Shown: positions 1-8,240 of the stretch, in pieces
How positions within the stretch are numbered: position 1 is the first letter of the stretch
Layout: each line of letters opens with the position of its first letter
Assembly (NCBI GenBank): GCA_036373915.1
Contig: DASUUU010000044.1
Coordinates: 1 to 64,000, forward strand
DNA: 64,000 nucleotides
Reading direction: 5' to 3'
From: JASLBX01 sp036373915
Lineage (GTDB): Bacteria > Actinomycetota > Actinomycetes > Jiangellales > Jiangellaceae
Made by a program: the position numbers and the translations under genes
Notes under the pieces: generated by a model
The model's database searches: none
Seen by the model: only the letters and a program-made list of their open reading frames with translations
What the model was told of the DNA's origin: nothing

Positions 1-75
1 GTTCGGCAGGCGGCCCGACGTACCCACAGGCACGCGGTCATGTAGGTAAGGCGGGCCGCCTGCCGAACGTGATCG
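1..75. repeat. Palindromic repeat, GATCACGTTC family, copy 1 (left end cut by window)
   Basis: Bases 1-17 and 52-68 form a perfect 17-base inverted repeat around a 34-base centre. The right arm continues as GAACGTGATC (65-74). Read in reverse complement, it matches the element at 19555 for 20 identical bases and then for a shared TTACCTACA stretch, so the two are copies of one family. It lies just downstream of the hexosaminidase gene and could end its transcript. The left end may extend beyond the window. Confidence 0.75.
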
Positions 76-81
76 AACGAC

Positions 82-1509
82 TCAGGGCCAGGGGATAGCG
101 GGTGACCGGTGGTACACGGCGCCTATGGCGTCCCAATACGGCGCATGCGCCGCTAGGCGGGTGCGGAAACCAGCCCAGTCTCGGGTGGCGCGCCGTGACC
201 ACGCCACCTCGGCGATCGCCGGCAGCCTCGGAAGGACCATGTACTCGATCTCGCTGACCGTCGTGACGGTCTCTGTCCACAACGCGGCTTCGATGCCGAG
301 CACGTCCGGTTCGGCGATCCCGGACGCGATCTCTGCCGGGTCCCAGTCGTAGGCGTCCGGGACATCTACTTCGCCCGCCCAGTTGAGTCCGGGGCCCGTC
401 GCCGCGTCGTACTTCATGTCCAGGTACACCCGGTCGGCGGGTGACATGATCAGCCGTGCGCCTTTACGCACCGCGGCCACCGCGTGATCCGGCCCGGCAC
501 CGGAGTCCCAGTACTGCACGACCGCCCCGGGAAGGAGTCGAGCGGTAGCGACCTCCTGCCAGCCGACCGGCAGCTTGCCCGCGCCTCGAATCACCCGTTG
601 GACCCGCTCGACGAACGGTGCATACTCATCGGGCGGCGTGCTCATTGCCTCGTCACCGCCGAGATGCAGGTAGGGCCCTGGGGTCATCGCAGCGAGTTCG
701 CCGAAGACCTCCTCGATGAACCGCTGTGTGATCGGCTTGTCCGGGCACAACGAACTGAATCCCACGTCGAAGCCGGTGGCGACGGGCGGGGCCTGGCCGT
801 GACAGGTGAGTTCCGGGTACGCCACCAGCGCCGCGTTGGTGTGACCTGGGACGTCGATCTCGGGGACGACGGTGATGAACCGGCTGGCCGCGTAGTCGAC
901 GATCTCGGCGTAGTCGGCAGCGGTGTAGAAGCCACCAGGATCACCGCCGACGGCCGTCAGTCCGCCGACTGCCGCCAAATCGGGCCAGGAGCTGATCGCA
1001 ATCCGCCAGCCCTGGTCGTCGGTCAAGTGCAAATGCAGGAAATTGAGCTTGTAGAACGCCGCCAGGTCGACGACCCGCTTGACGTCCCGGACGCCGAAGA
1101 AATGCCGGGCCACGTCAAGCATCAGGCCGCGCCAGGCGAATCTCGGGACATCCCTGATCCGCACACCCGGCACTTCGGTGGGCAGCCGACCGCCCGCCGG
1201 CAGCAGCTGCCGCAGCGTCTGCACTCCTCGGAACAGTCCGGCGGCGCCGTTGCCCCGGATCAACACCCCGCCGGAGCCGGCCACCAGCTCGTACCCTTCG
1301 TCGCCGAGGTCGGGCTCGGCCTCCAGCACGAGCTGAACCGCGGCCTCCGGTGCGTTCGAGACCTCCAGCCCCAGCAGTTCGGCAACGTAGTAGGCCACGG
1401 GCTCCGCGTCGGGATGGCGGGCGCACACCCAGGCGGTCGGAGCGATCAGCACCACCGAGGCGAGCGATGTCACCGATGCCGGTTGCGGCACCAGAGAATA
1501 CGCGGTCAC
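82..1509 (-). CDS. Beta-N-acetylhexosaminidase (GH20)
   Basis: A family 20 glycoside hydrolase of 475 residues that removes terminal beta-linked N-acetylhexosamine from glycans such as chitin or wall fragments. Residues 1-120 look like the GH20b accessory domain, followed by a TIM barrel. The LHLGGDEAM motif holds the Asp286-Glu287 pair used for substrate-assisted catalysis. No signal peptide or membrane segment is visible, so a cytoplasmic role is likelier than secretion. The GTG start directly abuts the stop of the glutaredoxin-like gene, which suggests co-transcription. The family call is firm; the natural substrate is not known. Confidence 0.93.
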   Translation of the reverse strand: MTAYSLVPQPASVTSLASVVLIAPTAWVCARHPDAEPVAYYVAELLGLEVSNAPEAAVQLVLEAEPDLGDEGYELVAGSGGVLIRGNGAAGLFRGVQTLRQLLPAGGRLPTEVPGVRIRDVPRFAWRGLMLDVARHFFGVRDVKRVVDLAAFYKLNFLHLHLTDDQGWRIAISSWPDLAAVGGLTAVGGDPGGFYTAADYAEIVDYAASRFITVVPEIDVPGHTNAALVAYPELTCHGQAPPVATGFDVGFSSLCPDKPITQRFIEEVFGELAAMTPGPYLHLGGDEAMSTPPDEYAPFVERVQRVIRGAGKLPVGWQEVATARLLPGAVVQYWDSGAGPDHAVAAVRKGARLIMSPADRVYLDMKYDAATGPGLNWAGEVDVPDAYDWDPAEIASGIAEPDVLGIEAALWTETVTTVSEIEYMVLPRLPAIAEVAWSRRATRDWAGFRTRLAAHAPYWDAIGAVYHRSPAIPWP

Positions 1510-1761
1510 CTACGACAGCACCGCCCGGAGCCGGGCCTCGTCGACCCGCCAGAAGTCGTGCTGGCGGCCGTCGACGAACGTGACCGGTATCTGCTCGCCG
1601 TACTCGCGCTCAAGGCGGTCGTCGCCGACGATGCTGCGCTCCTCCCACGACACGCCCAGCTCGCCGCACACCTTCTCGATGACGGCACGGGCGTCGTCGC
1701 ACAGGTGGCAGCCGGGCCGGCCGAGCAGCAGCACGCGGGGTTGGCTCACGTCCATGACCAT
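1510..1761 (-). CDS. Glutaredoxin-like (DUF836-type) protein
   Basis: A small thioredoxin-fold protein of 83 residues with the redox motif GCHLC near its start (GRPGCHLCDDA) and the cis-proline segment IPVTF. It probably reduces disulfides in the cytosol; the partner is unknown. The open frame extends upstream to 1866, but that part overlaps the divergent HAD gene and looks non-coding. ATG 1761 is preferred; ATG 1755 is also possible. It matches the glutaredoxin-like Rv0508 of M. tuberculosis, which likewise lies near the HAD gene. It is followed without a gap by the hexosaminidase gene. Confidence 0.85.
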   Translation of the reverse strand: MVMDVSQPRVLLLGRPGCHLCDDARAVIEKVCGELGVSWEERSIVGDDRLEREYGEQIPVTFVDGRQHDFWRVDEARLRAVLS

Positions 1762-1788
1762 ATCGGTCGCCCCAACTAGGCTGCAGCC

Positions 1789-2655
1789 ATGCCTTTGCGC
1801 CCGTACCGCGCACTTCGCGAGCGGTTCGTGCTCGCCGGCGAGGCCGCCGCGGCGGCGGCGAAGCAAGAGGCGGGGGTCGAAGCACCGCCTGACACCCGGG
1901 CCGCCGCGTTCTTCGACCTGGACAACACACTGCTACGCGGAGCGTCGATCTTCTATCTGGCCCGCGGCCTGTACGCACGCAAATTCTTCCACACCAGAGA
2001 CGTCGCCCGCTTCGCGTACCAGCAGGTGCGTTTCCTCCTCGGCGCGGAAAATGCCGGACACGTCGACCAGGCGCGAGCGACGGCGCTGTCGTTCATCGCC
2101 GGGCGCGCTGTCGAGGAGCTCCAGGAGGTCGGCGAGGAAGTCTTCGAGCAGTACATGGCCGGCAAGATCTGGCCCGGCACGCTCGAGCTGGCTCGCCTGC
2201 ACCTTGATCAGGGGCAGCGGGTCTGGCTGGTGACGGCCGCACCGGTCGAGGTAGCCACGATTATCGCCAAGCGGATCGGGCTCACCGGAGCGCTCGGGAC
2301 AGTTGCCGAACACGTGAACGGCCACTACACGGGACGGCTGGTGGGTGATCTACTCCACGGGCCGGCCAAGGCGGAGGCCGTACGCGCGCTAGCGGTTCGT
2401 GAGGGTCTGGAACTCGAGCGGTGCGCGGCGTACAGCGACTCGGCCAACGACATTCCGATGCTCTCGCTCGTGGGTAAGCCCTGCGCTGTCAATCCGGACC
2501 GCGCACTACGCGCCCATGCCCGCGAGCACGCCTGGCGGATCCGCGACTACCGTGGCCGGCGGCGCAACACCACCATCGGCATCGCCGCCGGAGCCGGGGC
2601 CGCCGCCGGAGCCGCCGTGGGGGTCCTGGCCGCTCGCCGCCACCGCCGGGCTTGA
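1789..2655 (+). CDS. HAD-IB family phosphatase (SerB1-like)
   Basis: A haloacid-dehalogenase hydrolase of subfamily IB, 288 residues. FFDLDNTLL (nucleophile Asp43, acid Asp45) is motif I, and SDSANDIPML near residue 220 is the metal-binding motif IV. The C-terminal 25 residues form an Ala/Gly-rich hydrophobic stretch followed by RRHRRA, which suggests a membrane anchor. It resembles Rv0505c (SerB1), annotated as phosphoserine phosphatase, but HAD-IB members also act on phospholipid phosphates. The neighbouring acyltransferase gene makes a lipid substrate plausible. It diverges from the glutaredoxin gene with 27 bases between starts. Confidence 0.9.
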   Translation: MPLRPYRALRERFVLAGEAAAAAAKQEAGVEAPPDTRAAAFFDLDNTLLRGASIFYLARGLYARKFFHTRDVARFAYQQVRFLLGAENAGHVDQARATALSFIAGRAVEELQEVGEEVFEQYMAGKIWPGTLELARLHLDQGQRVWLVTAAPVEVATIIAKRIGLTGALGTVAEHVNGHYTGRLVGDLLHGPAKAEAVRALAVREGLELERCAAYSDSANDIPMLSLVGKPCAVNPDRALRAHAREHAWRIRDYRGRRRNTTIGIAAGAGAAAGAAVGVLAARRHRRA

Positions 2656-2661
2656 GGCTGG

Positions 2662-3744
2662 TCAGCGAAACGGGTTGCCGCGTTCGGTGAGCAGCGTGTA
2701 GAGCGTGTGCTGGATCGTCTCGCGGACCCGGTCGGTCAGGTCGAACACCAGCATCGGGTCCTCTGCCGAGCCGACCCCGAGATCGTCCGTCGGGATCGGC
2801 GAGCCGAATTGGATGATCCACTTGGACGGCAGCGGGATGAGACCCAGCGGGCCAAGCCAGGGAAACGTGGGGGTGACCGGGATGTACGGCAGCCCCAGCA
2901 GCCGCGCCAACGGCTCGACGTGTGCGATCAGGGGGTAGATCTCCTCGGCGCCAACGATCGAACACGGGACGATCGGCGCACCGGCGCGAATCGCCGCGGA
3001 CACGAATCCGCCGCGACCGAATCGCTGCAGCTTGTACCGCTCGGAGAAGGGTTTGCCAACACCCTTGAAGCCTTCTGGCCACACGCCCACCAGCTCGCCC
3101 GAGCCGAGGAGCCGCTCGGTGTCCTCGTTGCAGGCCAGCGTTGTGCCGCTCTTGCGGGCCACGTCGGCGACCACCGGGAGGCGGAAGACGAGGTCCGCGC
3201 CGAGCATGCGCAGGTGCCGGTGGGACGGGTGTTCGTCGTGCACGGCCACCTGGGTCATCAGCGAGTCGACCGGGATGGTGCCTGAATGGTTGGCCACCAG
3301 CAGTGCGGCGCCTTCGGCCGGAATGTTCTCGACGCCGCGGACCTCGACCCTGAACCAGTACCGGTACAGCGGCCGCAGCAGCGGCAGTAGCACCGCCTCA
3401 GTGAACTCCTTGTCGAAGCCGAACAGGTCGACCTCGTACTCACCGGTCAGCCGGCGCCGCAGGAAGGCGAGACCTTCGGTGAGGCGTTCTTCGGCCTCCT
3501 CACCCAGCAGGGCCGTCGCCGCCTGGCCGAGGAAGTTGAGCATCTCCTCGATCGGATTGGGGCGCACAGGAGCACCGTGCCGGGCTTCGCCGTCGCCGGC
3601 AGCGCCCGCTTCGCCGGCGCCCGCGCCGGCCGCTCCATTACCTGCGGGACCGCCCTGGCCGAGGGCGGAGTCCGACTCAGGCTTGGTGCGTGGCGGGCCC
3701 TTCTTGGTGGCCGGACGTTTTCGCGGCCGCTGCGCGTCAGCCAT
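2662..3744 (-). CDS. 1-acyl-glycerol-phosphate-type acyltransferase (PlsC family)
   Basis: A lysophospholipid acyltransferase family protein of 360 residues that transfers acyl chains to glycerophospholipid-type acceptors at the membrane. Residues 1-65 are a low-complexity Ala/Gly/Lys/Pro tail. The catalytic block is NHSGTIPVD (His153, Asp160), with wider spacing than the classical HX4D motif, and VWPEGFKG is the later glycerol-phosphate-binding motif. ATG 3744 was chosen because it overlaps the upstream epimerase stop by 8 bases, a coupling seen repeatedly here. It corresponds to Rv0502. The acyl acceptor is unknown. Confidence 0.9.
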   Translation of the reverse strand: MADAQRPRKRPATKKGPPRTKPESDSALGQGGPAGNGAAGAGAGEAGAAGDGEARHGAPVRPNPIEEMLNFLGQAATALLGEEAEERLTEGLAFLRRRLTGEYEVDLFGFDKEFTEAVLLPLLRPLYRYWFRVEVRGVENIPAEGAALLVANHSGTIPVDSLMTQVAVHDEHPSHRHLRMLGADLVFRLPVVADVARKSGTTLACNEDTERLLGSGELVGVWPEGFKGVGKPFSERYKLQRFGRGGFVSAAIRAGAPIVPCSIVGAEEIYPLIAHVEPLARLLGLPYIPVTPTFPWLGPLGLIPLPSKWIIQFGSPIPTDDLGVGSAEDPMLVFDLTDRVRETIQHTLYTLLTERGNPFR

Positions 3745-4771
3745 CGGCCTGCCCTTGTTTGCCCAACATTCCGGCGAAGACCCGCTCGACTCGGTGCACC
3801 CGCTCGCGATCCAGCACGCCGCCACGGCACCGAGCCTGGACGAACTCGTCGAACGCCTCGGCCGTCGAGTACTTCGGAGAGAAGCCCAGCTTTCTCCGCA
3901 TGCGGGTCGTGTCGACGCCCCTCCCGTAGGTCAGGAACTGCACCTGCTCCGGCGAGAAGCTCGCCAGATTGGCCCGCCGCACCCAGGCCCCGACGCTCGA
4001 CGACGCGAGGCCGGGTAGCGGGACGGCCGCCCGGCCGGCGCGGCGGATGGCCTGGCTCAGCATCAGCACACCGTCACCAGCGACGTTGAACGTTCCGGGC
4101 CGGTGCTCGACGGTAGCGAGTCGCAACGCGGCCAGCCCGTCGTCCTCATGGATGAACTGCAATCGCGCGTCGTGACCCAACACCACGGGCACCACGGGCA
4201 ACGTGAAGTACTCGGTCAGCGGAGTGCGGACGGTAGGCCCGATGAAGTTGGCGAAGCGCATGGTGGTCACGTCGACGTCCGGACGGCGCCGCGAGAAGCC
4301 GCGGACGTATCCCTCGACCTCGATGGAGTCCTTCGCATATCCGGACCGAGGCTGCACCTTGGGCGCCATCTCCTCGGTGAACATCACCGGATCGCGAGAG
4401 CTGGCGCCGTAGACCGTCGTCGAGGACTTGACGACGAGGGACCTGACCGTCTTGGACTTCTGGCAGGCGGCCAGCAACTGCATGGTCCCGATGACGTTGA
4501 TCTCCTTCTGCGGCACCCTGCCGCCCGCCTCCCGCGGCGTGGCGAGCACGTTCATGTGAACCACAGTGTCGACCTCATGGCCGGCGATCACCTTGCCGAG
4601 GACCGGATTACGGATGTCGGCGCGGACGAACTCGCAGCGGCCGATGTCGAATGGGGGCGGGATGACGTCGACGCCGACGACCTTGTCGACTGCCGGGTCG
4701 GTGCTGATCAGCTTGGCGAACCGCGCGCCAAGATAGCGCGCTACGCCGGTGACCAAGACCACTCGGGACAA
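3737..4771 (-). CDS. NAD-dependent epimerase/dehydratase family protein (Rv0501-like)
   Basis: An extended short-chain dehydrogenase of 344 residues with an N-terminal nucleotide-binding glycine motif TGVARYLG. The active-site Tyr region reads SGYAKDS: the Lys sits two residues after the Tyr rather than four, so the classical YxxxK pair is not intact. UDP-galactose epimerase activity, as the homologue Rv0501 (galE2) is named, should therefore not be assumed. It is translationally coupled to the acyltransferase gene by an 8-base overlap, as in M. tuberculosis, which points to a joint role in envelope lipid or glycolipid metabolism. Confidence 0.87.
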   Translation of the reverse strand: MSRVVLVTGVARYLGARFAKLISTDPAVDKVVGVDVIPPPFDIGRCEFVRADIRNPVLGKVIAGHEVDTVVHMNVLATPREAGGRVPQKEINVIGTMQLLAACQKSKTVRSLVVKSSTTVYGASSRDPVMFTEEMAPKVQPRSGYAKDSIEVEGYVRGFSRRRPDVDVTTMRFANFIGPTVRTPLTEYFTLPVVPVVLGHDARLQFIHEDDGLAALRLATVEHRPGTFNVAGDGVLMLSQAIRRAGRAAVPLPGLASSSVGAWVRRANLASFSPEQVQFLTYGRGVDTTRMRRKLGFSPKYSTAEAFDEFVQARCRGGVLDRERVHRVERVFAGMLGKQGQADG

Positions 4772-4810
4772 TGCTCGCCTCCCATTCCGCCGATCAGCGG
4801 CGAGGGGTCG

Positions 4811-4912
4811 CTACTTGCCGAGACGACGTCGCTGGACGCGCGTCTTGCGCAGCAGCTTGCGGTGCTTCTTCTTCGCCATCCGCTTCCGGCGCTTCTTGAT
4901 CACAGAGCCCAC
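4811..4912 (-). CDS. 30S ribosomal protein bS22 (AURKAIP1/COX24 domain)
   Basis: A 33-residue, extremely basic protein starting MGSVIKKRRKRM and ending QRRRLGK. It matches the AURKAIP1/COX24 peptides conserved in actinobacteria (Rv0500B) that were recognised as protein bS22 in mycobacterial ribosome structures. It is too short for ordinary ORF lists. The start is GTG 4912, preceded by GAGG at a suitable distance; the stop is TAG at 4811. It lies between the HTH gene and the epimerase gene, the same order as Rv0500A-Rv0500B-Rv0501. Confidence 0.92.
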   Translation of the reverse strand: MGSVIKKRRKRMAKKKHRKLLRKTRVQRRRLGK

Positions 4913-5045
4913 AGGGCAACCTCACTCGTGTCGTATGACCGTCCATAGCTCGCTGGGCAGGACGGCCCACGAGCACCAAGAACGCGGGCGGCTGCCCGCG
5001 CGTTCCTTCAAGGCTAGGGTACCCCGTCGACGGGGGGTGCTCGGG

Positions 5046-5276
5046 TCAGCCCGCCTGGTAGCCCTGCACATAGGAGTGCCGGAGGTAGTCCTGGACCGCC
5101 CGCTCCGGGATTCGGAATGATCGACCCACCTGAATCGCCGGCAGGGTACCGGCATGGACCAGCCGGTAGACGGTCATCTTCGAGACGCGCATGGCTTCGG
5201 CCACCTCCGCGACCGTGAGAAAGCGCATCTCGCCCAAAGCTCCCTCGAACTTGGGCCCGTCCATCTGTTCGCTCAT
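5046..5276 (-). CDS. Small excisionase-type helix-turn-helix protein (Rv0500A-like)
   Basis: A 76-residue protein that is almost entirely a MerR/excisionase-type winged helix: LTVAEVAEAMRVSKMTVYRL is the helix-turn-helix and VGRSFRIPERAVQDYL the wing. Despite the family name there is no phage context; it is a chromosomal protein conserved next to bS22 in actinobacteria and probably acts as a transcription regulator. Targets are unknown. Methionines at 1, 5 and 17 leave the exact start open; the longest form is given. Confidence 0.88.
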   Translation of the reverse strand: MSEQMDGPKFEGALGEMRFLTVAEVAEAMRVSKMTVYRLVHAGTLPAIQVGRSFRIPERAVQDYLRHSYVQGYQAG

Positions 5277-5352
5277 CGCCCGACCCTCCGTGCCGGTCTG
5301 GATGACCGGCTATTGGCATCGTAGTGGCGGATGTGACTGTAGGGAATAGAGA

Positions 5353-6534
5353 TCACCAACTTGGATCAAGCCCGTGCAGGGGAAAGGTGGCCTTGCGAGT
5401 CGCCACGACCGCCCTGTCCAGCCAGTCAGCCGGGTCGTAACCGTTCGCCCAGTCGTTGAAGCCGGTGTTCCCGCCGTCGGTCATCCTCACCGGAGCCGGC
5501 CGACCGAGCAGGGTCGCCACGTGGCTTCGCCAGTCGGCCGGCGTATCGGTGGTCGGATCGACCGGGCGGTGGACCACTTCGGCCAACAAGTGCGTCCAGG
5601 CCCTCGGCACGACCTGAGCGAGTGCGTATCCCCCTCCCCCCGTCGCGACCCAGCGACCGTCACAGATCTCGTGCGCCAGCCGGTGCAGGGCCGCGTACGA
5701 CGCGCGCTGACCGTCGATGGTGAGGGCCAGGTGCGCAAGTGGATCTTCAACATGTGTGTCGCAACCGTGTTGGGTGACGATGATCTGCGGTTCCCACTCC
5801 CGAAGCAGCGGCGGCACGATGGCGTGGAAGGCGCGCAGCCAGCCGGAATCGGTGGTTCCCGGCGGCAGGGCCACGTTGACCGCCGAGCCCTCGGCGCCCT
5901 TCCCGCCGGACTCCTCCGGGTAACCCGTTCCCGGGAACAGGGTGCGCGGGGTTTCGTGCAGGCTGATCGTCAGCACCCTGGGATCGTCGTAGAAGGCCGC
6001 CTGCACACCATCGCCGTGGTGAACGTCGACGTCGACGTAGGCCACCCGGTTGGCCCCGGCCCGCAGCAGCGCCTTGATTCCTATTGCGACGTCGTTGTAG
6101 ACGCAGAAGCCGGAAGCGTTCGCGGCCATCGCGTGGTGCAGGCCGCCGGTGATGTTCACCCCGTGCCGCACCCGGCCCTCCCACACGGCGAGCGCGGCGT
6201 CGACCGTCCCGCCGGCCACCCGGGCGCTCGCGTCGTGCATGTCTCGGAAACATGGGTTGTCCTCAGTACCGAGGCCATGGGCGAGGTCGTGGGTCTCCGG
6301 GTATTCCGCACACTTGCGAACCGCCGCGACGTAGTCGAGCGTGTGGAACGTAGTGAGCAACTCCTCCGACGCCATGGGCGGCGGGACGATCTGCACGTCC
6401 TTGTGGTCGAGCACACCCAGAGAGCGAGCGAGTCGCATCGTCAGGTCGAGCCGGACCGGGTTCAAGGGATGTCCGCGCCCGAAGTCGTATTGGGTCAGTG
6501 CACCGTCCCAAACAACGTGAACTGACTGGCCCAT
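5353..6534 (-). CDS. acuC: AcuC-type histone-deacetylase-fold protein
   Basis: A zinc-dependent deacetylase of the arginase/deacetylase fold, 393 residues. Signature segments include GGLHHAM, YVDVDVHHGDGVQ (catalytic His and zinc ligands) and a GGGGYAL loop near the C-terminus. Family members remove acetyl groups from proteins, for instance from acetyl-CoA synthetase in acetate or acetoin metabolism. ATG 6534 is chosen since homology begins at MGQSVHVVWDG; the open frame continues upstream to 6747 but would run into the divergent oxidoreductase gene. It shares a 97-base divergent region with that gene. Confidence 0.92.
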   Translation of the reverse strand: MGQSVHVVWDGALTQYDFGRGHPLNPVRLDLTMRLARSLGVLDHKDVQIVPPPMASEELLTTFHTLDYVAAVRKCAEYPETHDLAHGLGTEDNPCFRDMHDASARVAGGTVDAALAVWEGRVRHGVNITGGLHHAMAANASGFCVYNDVAIGIKALLRAGANRVAYVDVDVHHGDGVQAAFYDDPRVLTISLHETPRTLFPGTGYPEESGGKGAEGSAVNVALPPGTTDSGWLRAFHAIVPPLLREWEPQIIVTQHGCDTHVEDPLAHLALTIDGQRASYAALHRLAHEICDGRWVATGGGGYALAQVVPRAWTHLLAEVVHRPVDPTTDTPADWRSHVATLLGRPAPVRMTDGGNTGFNDWANGYDPADWLDRAVVATRKATFPLHGLDPSW

Positions 6535-6631
6535 GCTGCTCGACACTAGCTCAACAATGTCGGCCGGTGGGTCTTCGTCGTTCCCGGTCGACTGATGCCG
6601 GCCGGTTCGTGTCCGTGGCGTGCGGTAGGAA

Positions 6632-7417
6632 ATGCGTATGCGGTTCGGCATCAGCATGCCCAACGTCGGCGATCCCGCCGAGCTTGTAGAGCTCGCGTCG
6701 GCAGCCGACGGTGCGGGGTGGGACGGCTTCTTCCTGTGGGACCACATTCATGCGCTTGCAGGTCTCGATCCCTGGGTCGTCCTCGGGGCGATCGCGGTGC
6801 GCACGCGCAAGCTCCGGCTCGGCACGCTCGTCACACCGGTGGCCCGCCGGCGGCCATGGAAGCTGGCCAAGGAGGTGTGCACGCTCGACCACCTCAGCGG
6901 CGGCCGAGCGATCCTTGGCGTCGGCCTCGGCATCCCGGCCGATGCCGAGTACGGTGCGTTCGGCGAGCCGGTAGCCGCACGGACCCACGCGGCGATGTTG
7001 GACGAGGCGCTGCCGCTGCTGGACTCCTTCCTGAGGGGTGAGCGTGTCGACCACGACGGCCCGCATTACCAGGTGCACGCACAACTGCAGCCGGCGTGCG
7101 TCCAGCAGCCTCGGCCGCCGATCTGGGTCGCCGCCACGCTGCCGAACCGCCGTCCCATCGAAAGGGCCCGGCGCTGGGACGGCATCTTCCCACTCAGAGC
7201 CGGGGCCGGAGGCGCGCCGGCGCCGGCCGAGCTGGCCGGCCTGGTGTCGGAGTTGACGCCGGGCGACGGGTTCGACGTGGTGGGTGTCCTGTCCGACACG
7301 GTCACCGCGTCGGAACTCGCCCACGCGGGCGCTAACTGGGCCATGGACGGCCCACGCAGCCCCGAGGAGTCCTGGCGCGACGTTCGCCGCCGCATCGACG
7401 CCGGCCCACCGCCATAG
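6632..7417 (+). CDS. LLM-class (F420-dependent-type) flavin oxidoreductase
   Basis: A luciferase-like monooxygenase-superfamily protein of 261 residues, a TIM barrel starting MRFGISMPNVGDPAELVELA. The LGTLVTPVARRRP and DHLSGGRAILGVGLG segments are typical of coenzyme F420- or FMN-using members in actinobacteria. Substrate unknown. It is divergent from acuC and convergent with proC, with only 19 bases between stops. Its length is short for the family (usually 280-350), but both ends look intact. Confidence 0.88.
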   Translation: MRMRFGISMPNVGDPAELVELASAADGAGWDGFFLWDHIHALAGLDPWVVLGAIAVRTRKLRLGTLVTPVARRRPWKLAKEVCTLDHLSGGRAILGVGLGIPADAEYGAFGEPVAARTHAAMLDEALPLLDSFLRGERVDHDGPHYQVHAQLQPACVQQPRPPIWVAATLPNRRPIERARRWDGIFPLRAGAGGAPAPAELAGLVSELTPGDGFDVVGVLSDTVTASELAHAGANWAMDGPRSPEESWRDVRRRIDAGPPP

Positions 7418-7436
7418 AGCCGGGAGCCAGGGCCTG

Positions 7437-8240
7437 CTATTCAGAACCGGACGCGAGCGCCCTCGACCGGTCCCGGGCCGCCTCGATCGCGGCCAGGAAG
7501 TCCGCGCGCACCCGACCCTCCTCCAGCAGGCGCACCGCGGCGGCCGTCGTACCGCCCGGCGAGGTCACCCGCTCGCGCAGGACCGTCGGATGTTCGCCGG
7601 TTTCTCGCAACAGCTTCGCCGAGCCGACAAGCGTCTGCACGACCATCTCGGTCGCCGTCGAACGCGGCAAGCCCAGGTGCACGCCGGCTTCGATCATGGC
7701 TTCGACGACGTAGAAGACGTAGGCCGGACCCGTTCCGGAGATGGCCGTGACGGCGTCCATCTGCTTCTCGGGCACCCGCACCACCCGGCCGGTGGCCCGG
7801 AGCAGGTCTTCGGCCTGGTGCAGGTGGCCTTCGTCGCAATGTGCGCCCGGCGAGATCGCCGCCATGCCCTCGTCCACCAGCGCCGGTGTGTTGGGCATCA
7901 CCCGCACGACGGCGACTCCCGTCGGCAGTCGGGACTCTATGAACGCCGTTGTGATGCCGGCAGCGAGCGACACGACGAGCTGGCCCGGCCGGACCTTTTC
8001 GGCGATCTCGTCCAGCAGCGCGGCCATGTCCTGTGGCTTGACGACGATCGCGAGCGTGTCGGCCTGCTCGGCCGCTTCGGCATTGCTCACGAACGTGACG
8101 CCGTACCGCTCGACGAGTTGCTTGCCACGGTCGGGGCGGCGCTCTGTCACGAGAATGTCCTCGGCACGCCGGCCGGCCCGGATCAGCCCGGACAGCAACG
8201 CCTCGCCCATCACCCCGGCGCCGAGGATCGCTACCGTCAT
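7437..8240 (-). CDS. proC: Pyrroline-5-carboxylate reductase
   Basis: Catalyses the last step of proline biosynthesis, NAD(P)H-dependent reduction of pyrroline-5-carboxylate in the cytosol. 267 residues. The dinucleotide-binding motif is GAGVMGEALLSGL at the N-terminus. VMPNTPALVDEG and the C-terminal signature region (ISGTGPAYVFYVVEAM, TSPGGTTAAA) are complete. Its ATG overlaps the proline dehydrogenase stop by 4 bases (ATGA), so the two are co-translated. In M. tuberculosis proC (Rv0500) sits in the same neighbourhood. Confidence 0.96.
   Translation of the reverse strand: MTVAILGAGVMGEALLSGLIRAGRRAEDILVTERRPDRGKQLVERYGVTFVSNAEAAEQADTLAIVVKPQDMAALLDEIAEKVRPGQLVVSLAAGITTAFIESRLPTGVAVVRVMPNTPALVDEGMAAISPGAHCDEGHLHQAEDLLRATGRVVRVPEKQMDAVTAISGTGPAYVFYVVEAMIEAGVHLGLPRSTATEMVVQTLVGSAKLLRETGEHPTVLRERVTSPGGTTAAAVRLLEEGRVRADFLAAIEAARDRSRALASGSE

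Noticed and set aside
484..1779. 431-residue plus-strand open frame antisense to the hexosaminidase gene
   Set aside because: Composition is Arg/Gly/His-rich shadow sequence of a GC-rich gene; the opposite strand has clear GH20 homology.
5046..5276. Excisionase-like HTH as sign of a prophage or integrative element
   Set aside because: The gene is a conserved chromosomal neighbour of bS22 in actinobacteria, and no integrase, attachment site or phage gene is nearby.
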